From an uncultured Lachnospiraceae bacterium (lineage in GTDB: Bacteria > Bacillota > Clostridia > Lachnospirales > Lachnospiraceae), in NCBI GenBank assembly GCA_910589075.1, contig CAJUSK010000030.1:9831-73830 (forward strand): a DNA stretch of 64,000 nucleotides, read 5' to 3'. Below are positions 52,381 through 61,085 of the stretch, piece by piece. The notes under the pieces are model-generated. The model made no database searches. It was not told the origin of the DNA and saw nothing but the letters and a program-made list of their open reading frames with translations. The first letter of the stretch is position 1. Each line of letters begins with the position of its first letter. The position numbers were made by a program, and so were the translations under genes.

Positions 52381-53256
52381 ATGTTAATGAACATGGCGGA
52401 TTTATTGGCGGTAGCCAATAAAGAAAATTTTGCAATACCGGCTTTCAATGTTGGCACAGGACAGTTTTTAAAGGCAATCATTGAAGTGTGTGAAGAGAAA
52501 AAATCTCCGGTGATTCTGGCAATCCATCCTAAGGAACTGGCATTTCAGGGAGACGCGTTTGCCGCACAGGTAATCAAGGCTGCCAATGATACAAGAGTTC
52601 CCTGCGTGATCCATCTGGACCATGGCGAAGGATATGATAAAATTGAGAGAGCAATCCGTGACGGCTTTACATCCGTTATGATTGATGCATCCCATTGCTC
52701 TTATGAAGACAACGTGGCGATTGCCAAAAAGGTAGTTGCATTCGCACATCCCCTGGGCGTTTCCGTAGAAGCAGAACTGGGCACCATTGGGACAACCGAC
52801 AACGATACCGAGAAAACAGGCAGCGTCGGTGAAATCATCTATACAAATCCGGATGATGCGAAGAGATTCGTGGAAGAAACAGGCGTTGACTGTCTGGCGA
52901 TTGCAATCGGAACGGCCCATGGTCTGTATCCCAAGGGATTTAAACCTGAACTGAAACTGGATCTCTTAAAGGAAATCAAAGCTAAGGTAAATGTTCCGCT
53001 GGTACTTCACGGTGGTTCCGGAAATCCGGATGAAGAAATCGGAAAAGCTGTGAAGCTGGGAATTAACAAGATTAATATTTCTTCTGATATTAAAGATCCT
53101 TTCTATCAGCAGTTGAGAAAGACGCTGAGCGCTGATCCGAACGTGAGAGAACCCTTCGAACTGTATCAGGAAGCGATTGCCGCATCCAAGGACATTATGC
53201 GCCAGAAAATTGATCTGTTTGATTCCGCAGACAAGATGCAGTATTACAGACTGTAA
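52381..53256 (+). CDS. class II ketose-bisphosphate aldolase (FbaA/GatY/KbaY type)
   Basis: The 291-residue protein has AIPAFNVGTGQFLKAIIEV, the catalytic aspartate/Zn segment VIHLDHGEGYD, VEAELGTIG, AIGTAHGLYP and LVLHGGSGNPDEEIGKAVKLGINKINISSD (Zn histidine and phosphate-binding loop). These are the family signatures. The enzyme cleaves a ketose-1,6-bisphosphate, or a related substrate, into dihydroxyacetone phosphate and an aldehyde. It stands as a single gene with its own promoter and terminator, so it may be used by several pathways. Confidence 0.9.
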   Translation: MLMNMADLLAVANKENFAIPAFNVGTGQFLKAIIEVCEEKKSPVILAIHPKELAFQGDAFAAQVIKAANDTRVPCVIHLDHGEGYDKIERAIRDGFTSVMIDASHCSYEDNVAIAKKVVAFAHPLGVSVEAELGTIGTTDNDTEKTGSVGEIIYTNPDDAKRFVEETGVDCLAIAIGTAHGLYPKGFKPELKLDLLKEIKAKVNVPLVLHGGSGNPDEEIGKAVKLGINKINISSDIKDPFYQQLRKTLSADPNVREPFELYQEAIAASKDIMRQKIDLFDSADKMQYYRL

Positions 53257-53300
53257 TATGATATCTGAATAAACAGAAGTAAAAGGGCGTAGTCATATAA

Positions 53301-53341
53301 GAAAAAAGAATCCCTCATGGATCATACAGGGGTTCTTTTTT
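53301..53341 (+). terminator. intrinsic terminator after the aldolase gene
   Basis: GAATCCCT and AGGGGTTC pair (one T-G) and are flanked by an A-run and a T-run, making a longer A-U-closed stem; six T follow. Confidence 0.8.
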
Positions 53342-53347
53342 CATATT

Positions 53348-53511
53348 CATGACAATAGGTTTGCCGGCGAAGACTGCAATCTATTGTTCATGACAATAGG
53401 CTTGCCGGCGAAGACTGCAATCTATTGTTCATGACAATAGGTTTGCCGGCGAAGACTGCAATCTATTGTTCATGACAATAGGTTTGCTGGCGAAGACTGC
53501 AATCTATTGTT
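53348..53511. repeat. four tandem copies of a 41-base palindromic repeat
   Basis: Units start at 53348, 53389, 53430 and 53471. They differ by single bases only (for example GGCTTG in copy 2, TGCTGG in copy 4). Each is CATGACAATAGGTTTGCCGG followed by CGAAGACTGCAATCTATTGTT. Arms ACAATAG/CTATTGT and TTGC/GCAA can form a hairpin in every unit. There is no spacer between units, unlike CRISPR. Confidence 0.92.
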
Positions 53512-53537
53512 TCATAGGAAAGTGCGTCCTATGAAAC
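53509..53537. repeat. GTTTCATAGGA hairpin element, copy 1
   Basis: An 11-base perfect stem GTTTCATAGGA/TCCTATGAAAC with loop AAGTGCG. The same element recurs at 60927 and 63770. Confidence 0.85.
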
Positions 53538-53626
53538 AAAAAACACTTCATGTGGATGCGCACTTTTTCACGCATGAAGGCAGGGAACGAGAACATCAGG
53601 AGAAAAATTTTATCAGGGAGAAGGGT

Positions 53627-53875
53627 ATGGACGAAGATAAGAGAAAGCAGAGAAAAACAAGAAGATATGTTTATATGATTGCCGGCGCTTATATCATCTG
53701 GCAGGGGATCAGTATCGGCATAGATATGAAAAACAATGTAGCTGCGGACAGGCCGGAGATGATTGCCATATCCGCTGTTTTGTTGATATTGACCGGTCTG
53801 GCACTCATTGTCTGGCAGCTCAGGAAGCTGAAAAAAGAGCAGAAGGAGGAAGCATCGGAGGATTCCCTGTCCTGA
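53627..53875 (+). CDS. small two-segment membrane protein, unknown function
   Basis: The start is ATG 53627 after AGGGAGAAGGG; the frame is open further 5' but runs through repeat DNA. The 82-residue protein has a basic N-terminus (DEDKRKQRKTRR), two hydrophobic segments (YVYMIAGAYIIWQGISIGI and MIAISAVLLILTGLALIVW) and a charged tail. No family was recognised. It stands alone between the repeats and trpS. Confidence 0.6.
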   Translation: MDEDKRKQRKTRRYVYMIAGAYIIWQGISIGIDMKNNVAADRPEMIAISAVLLILTGLALIVWQLRKLKKEQKEEASEDSLS

Positions 53876-53934
53876 ATCACCGGTGCCCTGCACTGCCTGG
53901 CAGGATCGTCCTCCGTGACAGTGCCGCCCTTTTA

Positions 53935-53963
53935 TTGACGAACCCACACAGGAGTGTTACACT
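53935..53963 (+). promoter_or_regulatory. sigma-A promoter for trpS
   Basis: TTGACG (53935-53940), 17-base spacer, TACACT (53958-53963), giving a leader of about 75 bases, too short for a T-box. Confidence 0.6.
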
Positions 53964-54043
53964 GATGGATGTATAAGCGGGGCGCACATGGCAGTGTCTA
54001 TGGATGTTCCCTGTTGTGATCAAAAGAATCGGAGGATACTTAC

Positions 54044-55048
54044 ATGTCAGGTGATAAAAAGGTGCTTTTCAGCGGGATGCAGGCTACAGGCTCGCTGACA
54101 TTGGGAAATTATCTGGGGGCGCTGAAAAACTGGGTGACGCTCAGTGATGAATATGAATGTTTTTATTCTGTGGTGGATATGCATTCCATCACAGTTCGGC
54201 AGGATCCGGCAGAACTGAGGAAGCGTGCCAGAAATCTGCTTACTTTATATATTGCGGCAGGGCTGGACCCTGAGAAAAACTGCATTTATTATCAGTCCCA
54301 TGTTTCCGGTCATGCGGAACTGGCGTGGATACTGAATTGCTTTACCTATATGGGCGAGCTGAACCGTATGACCCAGTTTAAGGATAAAGCGGCGAAACAT
54401 GCGGACAATATCAATGCGGGCCTGTATACCTATCCGGTTCTGATGGCAGCGGACATCCTGCTGTATCAGGCGGACGTGGTACCGGTGGGAAAAGACCAGC
54501 TGCAGCATTTGGAGATTACCAGAGATATTGCCCAGCGGTTTAACGGCATATACGGGGATGTGTTTACCATACCGGAGCCTTATATCGGTAAGGTGGGCGC
54601 CAAAATTATGAGTTTGCAGAATCCGGAAAAGAAAATGTCCAAATCGGATGAGAATCCCAATGGGAGCATTTACCTGATGGATGATCCGGATACGGTGATC
54701 CGTAAATGTAAGCGGGCCGTAACCGATTCAGAGGCCAATATTGCCTATCGGGACGAGCAGCCGGGCATCCGGAATCTGATTGATATTTACTGTGCATGTA
54801 CCGGCAAAACATCGGATGAGACGGTCAGAGAGTTTGAGGGCAGAGGCTATGGCGAGTTTAAAATGGCTGTGGGAGAGGCGGTTGTGTCTGTGCTGAAACC
54901 GCTGCAGGCCCGGTTTGAGGAACTTTCCAAAGACAAAGGTTACATTGACAGCGTGATTCGGGCCAATGGGGAAAAGGCCGGATACTGCGCCATGAAGACG
55001 CTGCGCAAAGTGCATAAGAAAATCGGATTTCCGGAACGGATACGGTAA
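54044..55048 (+). CDS. trpS: tryptophanyl-tRNA synthetase
   Basis: The 334-residue class I synthetase has FSGMQATGSLTLGNYLGAL (HIGH-type motif TLGN), MHSITVRQ, YPVLMAADILLYQADVVPVGKDQLQHLE and the exact KMSKS motif (NPEKKMSKSDENP). Length and motifs are typical of bacterial TrpRS. It is a monocistronic unit with its own promoter and a following hairpin. Confidence 0.95.
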   Translation: MSGDKKVLFSGMQATGSLTLGNYLGALKNWVTLSDEYECFYSVVDMHSITVRQDPAELRKRARNLLTLYIAAGLDPEKNCIYYQSHVSGHAELAWILNCFTYMGELNRMTQFKDKAAKHADNINAGLYTYPVLMAADILLYQADVVPVGKDQLQHLEITRDIAQRFNGIYGDVFTIPEPYIGKVGAKIMSLQNPEKKMSKSDENPNGSIYLMDDPDTVIRKCKRAVTDSEANIAYRDEQPGIRNLIDIYCACTGKTSDETVREFEGRGYGEFKMAVGEAVVSVLKPLQARFEELSKDKGYIDSVIRANGEKAGYCAMKTLRKVHKKIGFPERIR

Positions 55049-55054
55049 TGGAGA

Positions 55055-55093
55055 AAGAGCCCTGACATCAGTGATACTGACGTCGGGGCTCTT
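55055..55093. terminator. hairpin between trpS and the pot operon
   Basis: AAGAGCCCTGAC and GTCGGGGCTCTT pair (one T-G) with a 15-base loop. The T-run is weak. It lies between the ends of two convergent genes. Confidence 0.6.
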
Positions 55094-55134
55094 GGGTTGT
55101 TTACAAAGCGCTTTCTTATTACCGCCGGCTCTGT

Positions 55135-56196
55135 TTACTCGGATTTTACTTCCTTCCAGAGCTCGCTGTACAGTGCATCCCCTTCTTCGCCCAGATAGGA
55201 GAACGTTTCCAGATTTTCATACTGGGATAAGTCGGGAAAGGCGATGGGAGAATTTTTGATATCCTCATCTTCAATCAGTTCCCGCGCCCCTTCGTTGGGG
55301 GTGGAGTAGGTAATGTACTGGAAGTTTTTCAGGGCTATTTCGGGACGACACATATAATCAATGAATTTTTCTGCATTTTCCCGGTTGGGTGCGTTTTTGG
55401 GAATCACCCAGGAGTCGATCCACACATTGGTTCCTTCTTTGGGGATGACATATTCCAGATCCGGATTCTCACGCTGGGTATAGATTGCCTCTCCGGAATA
55501 GATTACGCCCAGCGCCGCCTCCCCTCCGATCATTTTATCCCGGACCTGGTCGATTACATAAGCCTGTACCAGTGGTTTCTGGGCAATCAGGGCGTCTTTT
55601 GCCGCCTGCAGCTGTGCCTCATCGAGAGAATTCATGGAAGCGCCGTCCCGCTTTAAGGCGACCATAAAAGCATCCCGGACAGAGTCCTGCATCAGGATAT
55701 TGTCGGCATATTTCTCATCCCAGAGAATATCCCAGGAATCCACAGGCTCATCCACCATTGTTTTATTATACAGAATGCCTACCGTGCCCCAGCAGTAGGG
55801 GATGGAATATGCATTCTCAGGGTCAAATTCTCTGGATTGCTCAAAATACTGGCTGCCAATATGTTCTTTTGCGTTGGGAATATGATCATAATCAATTTCG
55901 GACAACAGATCGTTGTCTATCATTTTGCGGATCATATAGTCGGAAGGGCAGACCACATCATAGGCGGAAGCCCCGGCCTCCACTTTGGGATACATGATTT
56001 CGTTGGTTTCGAATTCGTCGTAAATTACCCGGATACCGGTTTCTTCTTCAAAGGAGGTGAGCACATCCGGATCGATATACTCCCCCCAGTTGTATACCAC
56101 AACTTCACCGTTTTCCCCTTCCTGCTCCGAGCCACAGGCGGTCAGGATACACATGCCCATAACTGCAAGCAGCAGCGTCAATCGTTTGCTTTTCAT
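55135..56196 (-). CDS. potD: spermidine/putrescine ABC transporter substrate-binding lipoprotein
   Basis: The 353-residue precursor has a lipoprotein signal with Cys21 (ILTACGSEQ) and the PotD core VVVYNWGEYIDPDVLTSFEEETGI, YDVVCPSDYMIRKM, IPYCWGTVGILYNKT and WIDSWVIPKNAPN. It binds polyamines outside the membrane and delivers them to PotB/PotC. It is the last gene of a minus-strand potABCD operon and overlaps potC by four bases. Confidence 0.92.
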   Translation of the reverse strand: MKSKRLTLLLAVMGMCILTACGSEQEGENGEVVVYNWGEYIDPDVLTSFEEETGIRVIYDEFETNEIMYPKVEAGASAYDVVCPSDYMIRKMIDNDLLSEIDYDHIPNAKEHIGSQYFEQSREFDPENAYSIPYCWGTVGILYNKTMVDEPVDSWDILWDEKYADNILMQDSVRDAFMVALKRDGASMNSLDEAQLQAAKDALIAQKPLVQAYVIDQVRDKMIGGEAALGVIYSGEAIYTQRENPDLEYVIPKEGTNVWIDSWVIPKNAPNRENAEKFIDYMCRPEIALKNFQYITYSTPNEGARELIEDEDIKNSPIAFPDLSQYENLETFSYLGEEGDALYSELWKEVKSE

Positions 56197-56999
56197 AATT
56201 TTCCTCCTTGTTGTTGCATCTGTAGTTTCTTTTTCTTCTGTTCGGCCGGCGTTTTGTTGACCAGGAACAGAAGCAGAAGCACGGTTACAAATATCAATGT
56301 GGACAGAGAATACATTTCCGGCTTGATGCCTTTTTTTACTTCTGTATAAATTTTGGTGGACAGAGTGTCAACACCGGGCCCTTTTGTAAAATGCGTAATG
56401 ATAAAATCATCCAGCGACATGGTAAATGCCATCAGGAAACCGGACAGCACACCGGGAAGGATGTCGGGAAATACCACCTTGAAAAATGCCCGTATATGGG
56501 AAGCGCCCAAATCCAGCGCCGCCTCATAAATACTGGGATTGAGCTGTTTCATCCTCGGCATGACGCTCAATATGACATACGGGATATTGAATGTAATATG
56601 AGAGAGCAGTATGGTCATAAAACCAAAACGAAATCCCAGTGTAATAAACAGAAGCATGAGTGAGATACCGGTAACAATATCCGCGTTCAGCATGGGGATG
56701 TTGGTAATTCCCATGATAATGGCCCGGTTTCTGCGTTTCATCGCCTGCATGGAGATACAGGCAACGGTTCCGATGACCGTGGCAATCAGAGCGGAAAGCA
56801 GCGCAATCAAAAGCGTCGTGGACAGAGCCTGGAGGATTGCCTCATTCCGGAACATAGACCGATACCAGTTCAGTGTAAAACCGCCCCATTTGGCCCGTGT
56901 TTTGCTGGCATTGAAGGAGAGCACAATCAATGTCAGGATCGGGGCGTATAAAAACAGAAAAATCAGTGCGATATACAGGCTGCGCAATGTTTTTTTCAT
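56193..56999 (-). CDS. potC: spermidine/putrescine ABC transporter permease PotC
   Basis: The 268-residue protein has about six membrane segments and the EAA-type loop SIYEAALDLGASHIRAFFKVVFPDILPGVLSG, which contacts the ATPase. It overlaps potB (four bases) and potD (four bases), indicating tight coupling. Confidence 0.92.
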   Translation of the reverse strand: MKKTLRSLYIALIFLFLYAPILTLIVLSFNASKTRAKWGGFTLNWYRSMFRNEAILQALSTTLLIALLSALIATVIGTVACISMQAMKRRNRAIIMGITNIPMLNADIVTGISLMLLFITLGFRFGFMTILLSHITFNIPYVILSVMPRMKQLNPSIYEAALDLGASHIRAFFKVVFPDILPGVLSGFLMAFTMSLDDFIITHFTKGPGVDTLSTKIYTEVKKGIKPEMYSLSTLIFVTVLLLLFLVNKTPAEQKKKKLQMQQQGGKL

Positions 57000-57814
57000 A
57001 GGGATGCTCCATCTCCTTCCTTATCAAAAGCGGCTTCTGCAACCATATTGACAAGAATGAAAATCATCAGGACAATGGAGAGCCCGCTGCCCAGGTGCCA
57101 GTTTCCGGTCTGGGTAAATTCCTGTTCAATCACATTGCCGATGAGTAAAATTTTACTGCCGCCCAGCAGGGTACTGATCACAAAGGTGGTCAGGGCCGGT
57201 ATAAACACCATGGTAACACCGCTGATAATTCCCGGCAGGGAGAGCGGAAGCGTTACCCGGAAAAAAGTCTGGACACTGTCGGCGCCCAGATCCCTGGCGG
57301 CATTGATGACGTTTTTGTCGATTTTTGCCAGTGCATTATAAAGGGGCAAAACCATAAAAGGCAGAAAATTGTACACCATACCGAGAATAATGGCGCCGGG
57401 CGTGTTGATCAGTTCCAGAGGAGGTAAGTGTAGAAAGCCCAGTATACTGTTGATCACACCTGTTTTTTCGAGAAGCGTCTGCCATGCCAGTGTGCGCAGC
57501 AGGAAATTCATCCACATGGGAAGGATGAAAATCAGCACAATAAAGCTGTGAGTGCTTACGTTCATGCCGGTGAGCATCATGGCAAGGGGATATGCCAGCA
57601 GAAAACAGATGACTGTGCTGGCCAGCGACAGCTCTATGGAGAGCAGGAGCGCTTTGGAATGCTCTGCCGTTGCCATTGTTACAATATTTTCCAGGGTAAA
57701 AGCGCCGGTTTTATCGGTTACGCCATAATAAAGAACCATGCACAGCGGAATGACGATAAAAGCGGCGGCCCAGAAGATATATGGAAAAGCGAGTGTTTTT
57801 TTATTCATTGACAC
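56996..57814 (-). CDS. potB: spermidine/putrescine ABC transporter permease PotB
   Basis: The 272-residue permease has about six membrane segments and the EAA-type loop NVINAARDLGADSVQTFFRVTLPLSLPGIISG. GTG (57814) is six bases after GAGGAGG and is a better start than ATG two codons later. The gene overlaps the end of potA. Confidence 0.9.
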   Translation of the reverse strand: MSMNKKTLAFPYIFWAAAFIVIPLCMVLYYGVTDKTGAFTLENIVTMATAEHSKALLLSIELSLASTVICFLLAYPLAMMLTGMNVSTHSFIVLIFILPMWMNFLLRTLAWQTLLEKTGVINSILGFLHLPPLELINTPGAIILGMVYNFLPFMVLPLYNALAKIDKNVINAARDLGADSVQTFFRVTLPLSLPGIISGVTMVFIPALTTFVISTLLGGSKILLIGNVIEQEFTQTGNWHLGSGLSIVLMIFILVNMVAEAAFDKEGDGASL

Positions 57815-58871
57815 CGATTGCCTCCTCGTCTTCAGACGCCGGTTTATTCATAATCTGGATATTGAATGGATCTACCGAAAGGCCCACCTGTGTGCCCACA
57901 GGGAACATCCGGGTGGATTGTACCAACCATTCAAACCCACATGCCATGACTTCCATTTCATAGTGTACGCCCTTAAAGATAACGTGGCTGACCACGCCCT
58001 GCAAAGTACCGCTTCCTGGTACAGTCAGTTCCACATCCTCCGGACGGATGACCACATCCACCGGTTTGTGTTCGCCAAAGCCCTTATCCACGCAGGCAAA
58101 ACGGGCGCCCAATATCTCTACCAGCTCGTCCCGGATCATAATCCCGTCCAGTATATTGCTGTCGCCGATAAAATCGGCTACAAAAGCGTTTTCCGGCTCA
58201 TTGTAAATCATCTCCGGCGTACCGATCTGCTGAATGTAACCCTGATTCATAACCACAATGGTATCGGACATCGTCAGGGCTTCTTCCTGGTCATGGGTTA
58301 CATAGATAAAGGTGATGCCCAGTTCGTTTTTCAGGCGGATCAGTTCATACTGCATATCCTGCCTGAGCTTTAAGTCCAGTGCGCCCAGCGGTTCATCCAG
58401 CAGGAGTACTTTGGGCTCGTTGACAATCGCACGTGCAATGGCGATACGCTGCTGCTGGCCGCCGCTGAGGGAATCGGGCATACGCTTTTCATAGCCGTCC
58501 AGATTGACCAGCTTGAGGGCGTATTTGATCTTGTCCTGTATGTAATTTTTTGGCTTGTTCTTAATCCGCAGGCCAAATGCGATATTTTCTCCAATATCCA
58601 TATGGGGAAAGAGGGCATATTTCTGGAATACGGTGTTTAACTGCCGCTTATTGGGAGGCCAGGCGGTAATGTCTGTGCCGTCAAAAACAACCCTGCCCTT
58701 GTCCGGGCTTTCAAAGCCGCCGATAATGCGGAGGGTGGTGGTTTTGCCGCAGCCGCTGGGGCCGAGCAGAGTCAGGAATTCATTTTCCCGGATATACAGA
58801 CTCATATCATCCAATACGATGTTGGAATCAAAGGCCTTTGTTATATTCTGTAAGTCGATGAGTTTGCTCAA
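57801..58871 (-). CDS. potA: spermidine/putrescine ABC transporter ATP-binding protein
   Basis: I favour TTG 58871 (MSKLIDLQNITKAFDS): GGAGG lies eight bases upstream, inside what would be the first codons of an ATG start at 58886. The ~356-residue ATPase has Walker A LLGPSGCGKTTT, Q-loop FQKYALFP, signature LSGGQQQRIAIARA, Walker B VLLLDEPLGALD and a C-terminal TOBE domain (VDVVIRPEDVEL). It drives polyamine import. Confidence 0.92.
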   Translation of the reverse strand: MSKLIDLQNITKAFDSNIVLDDMSLYIRENEFLTLLGPSGCGKTTTLRIIGGFESPDKGRVVFDGTDITAWPPNKRQLNTVFQKYALFPHMDIGENIAFGLRIKNKPKNYIQDKIKYALKLVNLDGYEKRMPDSLSGGQQQRIAIARAIVNEPKVLLLDEPLGALDLKLRQDMQYELIRLKNELGITFIYVTHDQEEALTMSDTIVVMNQGYIQQIGTPEMIYNEPENAFVADFIGDSNILDGIMIRDELVEILGARFACVDKGFGEHKPVDVVIRPEDVELTVPGSGTLQGVVSHVIFKGVHYEMEVMACGFEWLVQSTRMFPVGTQVGLSVDPFNIQIMNKPASEDEEAIGVNE

Positions 58872-58892
58872 GGCTGCTACCTCCATATCATA

Positions 58893-59432
58893 TTAAAAAC
58901 TGGGCGGGCTGCTGACCCATATAACAACAGCGCCGGATTTTCCGCCGCACTCGATAGAATGTGTGGTATTGGGGGTAAAATAAAATGTTTCCCCCTTTTT
59001 TACCGGATAAGACTTTTTCCCAAGGTGAAGTATAATGCTGCCGGAGAGCACATAACCGAATTCCTCACCTTCATGTGGATTATCAGGATAGGTGGAACCG
59101 CCGGGTTCCAGCGTCAGACGGATGGGCTCCATAATATTTTTCTGCGCGTTGGGGATAATCCATTCGATGATATGCTGCCTGTCCACTTCCAGTTTCTGAA
59201 AGTAATCTTCTTTATGAAAGACGATTTGTTCATCGGTATCCTCATTAAAGAAATCCTTCAGGTCCGTGCCGAGACACTGCAGGATGTCCATCAGTGTGGC
59301 GATGGACGGAGAGGTGAGATCCCGTTCCACCTGCGAAATAAATCCCTTCGAAAGTTCGGCCCGGTCAGCCAGCTCTTCCTGGGTAAGCCCTTTCTGAATC
59401 CGTAATTCCCTGATTTTGTTCCCTATATTCAT
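58893..59432 (-). CDS. XRE-family regulator with cupin domain (PuuR-like)
   Basis: The start is the minus-strand ATG ending at 59432. The 179-residue protein has an N-terminal HTH (IGNKIRELRIQKGLTQEELA, SKGFISQVERDLTSPSIATL) and a C-terminal cupin (EGEEFGYVLSGSIILHLG, KKGETFYFTPNTTHSIECGG). This is the layout of PuuR and related regulators of polyamine genes. It is the first gene of the pot operon and probably controls it in response to polyamines. Confidence 0.88.
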   Translation of the reverse strand: MNIGNKIRELRIQKGLTQEELADRAELSKGFISQVERDLTSPSIATLMDILQCLGTDLKDFFNEDTDEQIVFHKEDYFQKLEVDRQHIIEWIIPNAQKNIMEPIRLTLEPGGSTYPDNPHEGEEFGYVLSGSIILHLGKKSYPVKKGETFYFTPNTTHSIECGGKSGAVVIWVSSPPSF

Positions 59433-59507
59433 GCAATAGACTCCAATAGATTCCGATAAGAAATAATAAACATAAAGTTTAATAAAACTAAACAAAGGTC
59501 GATAATT

Positions 59508-59535
59508 ATTATACAGCGTTTCCGCCTGTTGTCAA
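59508..59535 (-). promoter_or_regulatory. sigma-A promoter of the regulator-pot operon
   Basis: On the minus strand TTGACA (59535-59530) and TATAAT (59513-59508) are spaced 16 bases apart. Both hexamers are consensus. Confidence 0.75.
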
Positions 59536-59578
59536 CGAAAAAACAAAAAAAATCCGTAAATTTTACAGAACCCCGCTA

Positions 59579-59607
59579 TTGAGATTCAGAAAGGGGCATG
59601 GTATAAT
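59579..59607 (+). promoter_or_regulatory. sigma-A promoter of the lactonase-like gene
   Basis: TTGAGA (59579-59584), 17-base spacer, TATAAT (59602-59607), diverging from the pot-operon promoter about 45 bases away. Confidence 0.75.
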
Positions 59608-59719
59608 TCTCGTTAGAGATGATACCGGCCCGGCGCGAAGGGAAACGGCCATTCGCCGGAGGCGGCATATGCGGCGCGCATTGCATCATTCATCACCACA
59701 CATCGGAGGATTAAACAAA

Positions 59720-60778
59720 ATGAAAACAGATAAATATGTTGCCTATGTATCCACCTACACAACGACCGGAGATGCCCATGGCATAAAAATTTATGATGTA
59801 GACATGGAAAATGGCAGATTCATTGAAAAAGACCAGGTGGAGATTACCAACTCTTCCTATGTAACGATTTCACATAATATGAAATATCTGTATTCGATCA
59901 CCGATACAGGCGTAGAGGCTTACGAGATCAACCCGTCCACCGGAGAACTGAAAATACTGGGGCACGGCTCCATCAACGGCATGCGGGGCTGCTACCTGTC
60001 CACGGATTATGATGACAGATATCTCTTCGTAGCCGGTTACCATGACGGAAAGCTGACCGTACTCAGGCTGAATGAAGACGGCAGCATCGGCGGCATTACC
60101 GACGAGGTGTTCCATAAAGGCCTGGGCAGTATCGCGGAGCGGAACTTCAGGCCCCATATAAGCTGCGTAAAAATGACAAGAGATAATAAATACCTGCTTG
60201 CCGCAGACCTGGGTATGGATCATGTCAATGTCTATCGCTTCAGCGAACTCACGGGGCAGGTAAAACAGATTGACGTTATCCGCAGTGAGATCGAATCTGC
60301 ACCCCGCCATGTGAAGTTTACAAAAGACGGTAAATTCCTGTACATTGTACATGAACTTAAAAATATCATTGATGTATACAGTTATAAAGAGGTGAAAGGG
60401 AATCCTGAGTTTGAGAAAATCCAGACCATATCCACTCTGAATGACTACCATTCCACAGGTTCCGCTGCCTGCACCCTGAACTTCTCCCTTGATGATAATT
60501 ATATCATCAGCTCCAATGCAGGGGATAACAGCGTGGTTGTCTACAGGGTAAACCATGAGACAGGAGAGCTGACAAAGCTGTTCTGTCTGCCAATCAGCGG
60601 CGATTATCCCAAGGATGCCAACTTCTTCCCGGATTTGCGGCATATTGTATCATTGAACCATGAATCGGATACCATGACATTTTTCAATGTGGATCTGGAG
60701 AAGGGACTGCTGGTTATGAACGGAAGGGAAATCCACGTGGATAAACCGAATTGCGTGATTTTCCACAAGCTGGATTGA
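59720..60778 (+). CDS. lactonase-family beta-propeller protein (6-phosphogluconolactonase-like)
   Basis: The start is ATG 59720 after GGAGG. The 352-residue protein is a seven-bladed propeller of the YbhE/Pgl lactonase family: repeated blades such as YVAYVSTYT, GIKIYDVDMENG, YLYSITDTGVEAYEIN, RHVKFTKDGKFLYIVHELKN and TLNFSLDDNYIISSNAGDNSVVVYRV. It may hydrolyse 6-phosphogluconolactone or another lactone. Family members are often misnamed, so the substrate is uncertain. Confidence 0.8.
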   Translation: MKTDKYVAYVSTYTTTGDAHGIKIYDVDMENGRFIEKDQVEITNSSYVTISHNMKYLYSITDTGVEAYEINPSTGELKILGHGSINGMRGCYLSTDYDDRYLFVAGYHDGKLTVLRLNEDGSIGGITDEVFHKGLGSIAERNFRPHISCVKMTRDNKYLLAADLGMDHVNVYRFSELTGQVKQIDVIRSEIESAPRHVKFTKDGKFLYIVHELKNIIDVYSYKEVKGNPEFEKIQTISTLNDYHSTGSAACTLNFSLDDNYIISSNAGDNSVVVYRVNHETGELTKLFCLPISGDYPKDANFFPDLRHIVSLNHESDTMTFFNVDLEKGLLVMNGREIHVDKPNCVIFHKLD

Positions 60779-60901
60779 CGGCCGGCCAAAAACAGAGAGA
60801 ATCGGAAGAAGATTGGCCTGATGACGGCTTTGTACAATATGATTTAAAGCTGGCAGGAAATCGAAAAAACAACTGAAAATCTCTGTGAAAAAAGTTTTCT
60901 G

Positions 60902-60926
60902 CGGGCTCTTAGGAGTCCGTTTTTTT
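60902..60926 (+). terminator. intrinsic terminator after the lactonase-like gene
   Basis: CGGGCTC and GAGTCCG pair (one G-T) around a TTAG loop, followed by seven T. Confidence 0.85.
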
Positions 60927-60955
60927 GTTTCATAGGAAAGTGTGTCCTATGAGAC
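60927..60955. repeat. GTTTCATAGGA hairpin element, copy 2
   Basis: GTTTCATAGGA/TCCTATGAGAC with loop AAGTGTG; one base pair is T-G. It directly follows the T-run of the terminator. Confidence 0.82.
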
Positions 60956-61085
60956 AAAAGGGATGCTATTCATTCTTTATCTCTTTCACATCATATGCTA
61001 TACTTTTCCATAAGCCAGAGATATTTTGATAAAACCGGTCTGACGCGGTGGAAAACCGGCTGGCCGGATCAAAGGAGGAGGTTAC

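Larger units (their letters stand above)
53257..53626. other. 370-base intergenic region filled with repeats
   Basis: In order it holds the aldolase terminator, four tandem copies of the 41-base palindromic repeat, one GTTTCATAGGA hairpin element and a short leader for the small membrane protein. No gene is supported. Confidence 0.8.
60779..61085 (+). other. 307-base intergenic region with terminator and repeat hairpin
   Basis: It contains the lactonase-gene terminator, the second GTTTCATAGGA hairpin element and a short leader. TATACT at 60999-61004 may be a -10 for the next gene, without a convincing -35. No coding region is seen. Confidence 0.6.

Noticed and set aside
53348..53511. CRISPR-like array of four regular repeats
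   Set aside because: Units are directly joined with no unique spacers, and no cas genes are present. Treated as tandem palindromic repeats.
53964..54043. T-box riboswitch before trpS
   Set aside because: The leader from the predicted transcription start is only about 75 bases and shows no T-box sequence or antiterminator stem.
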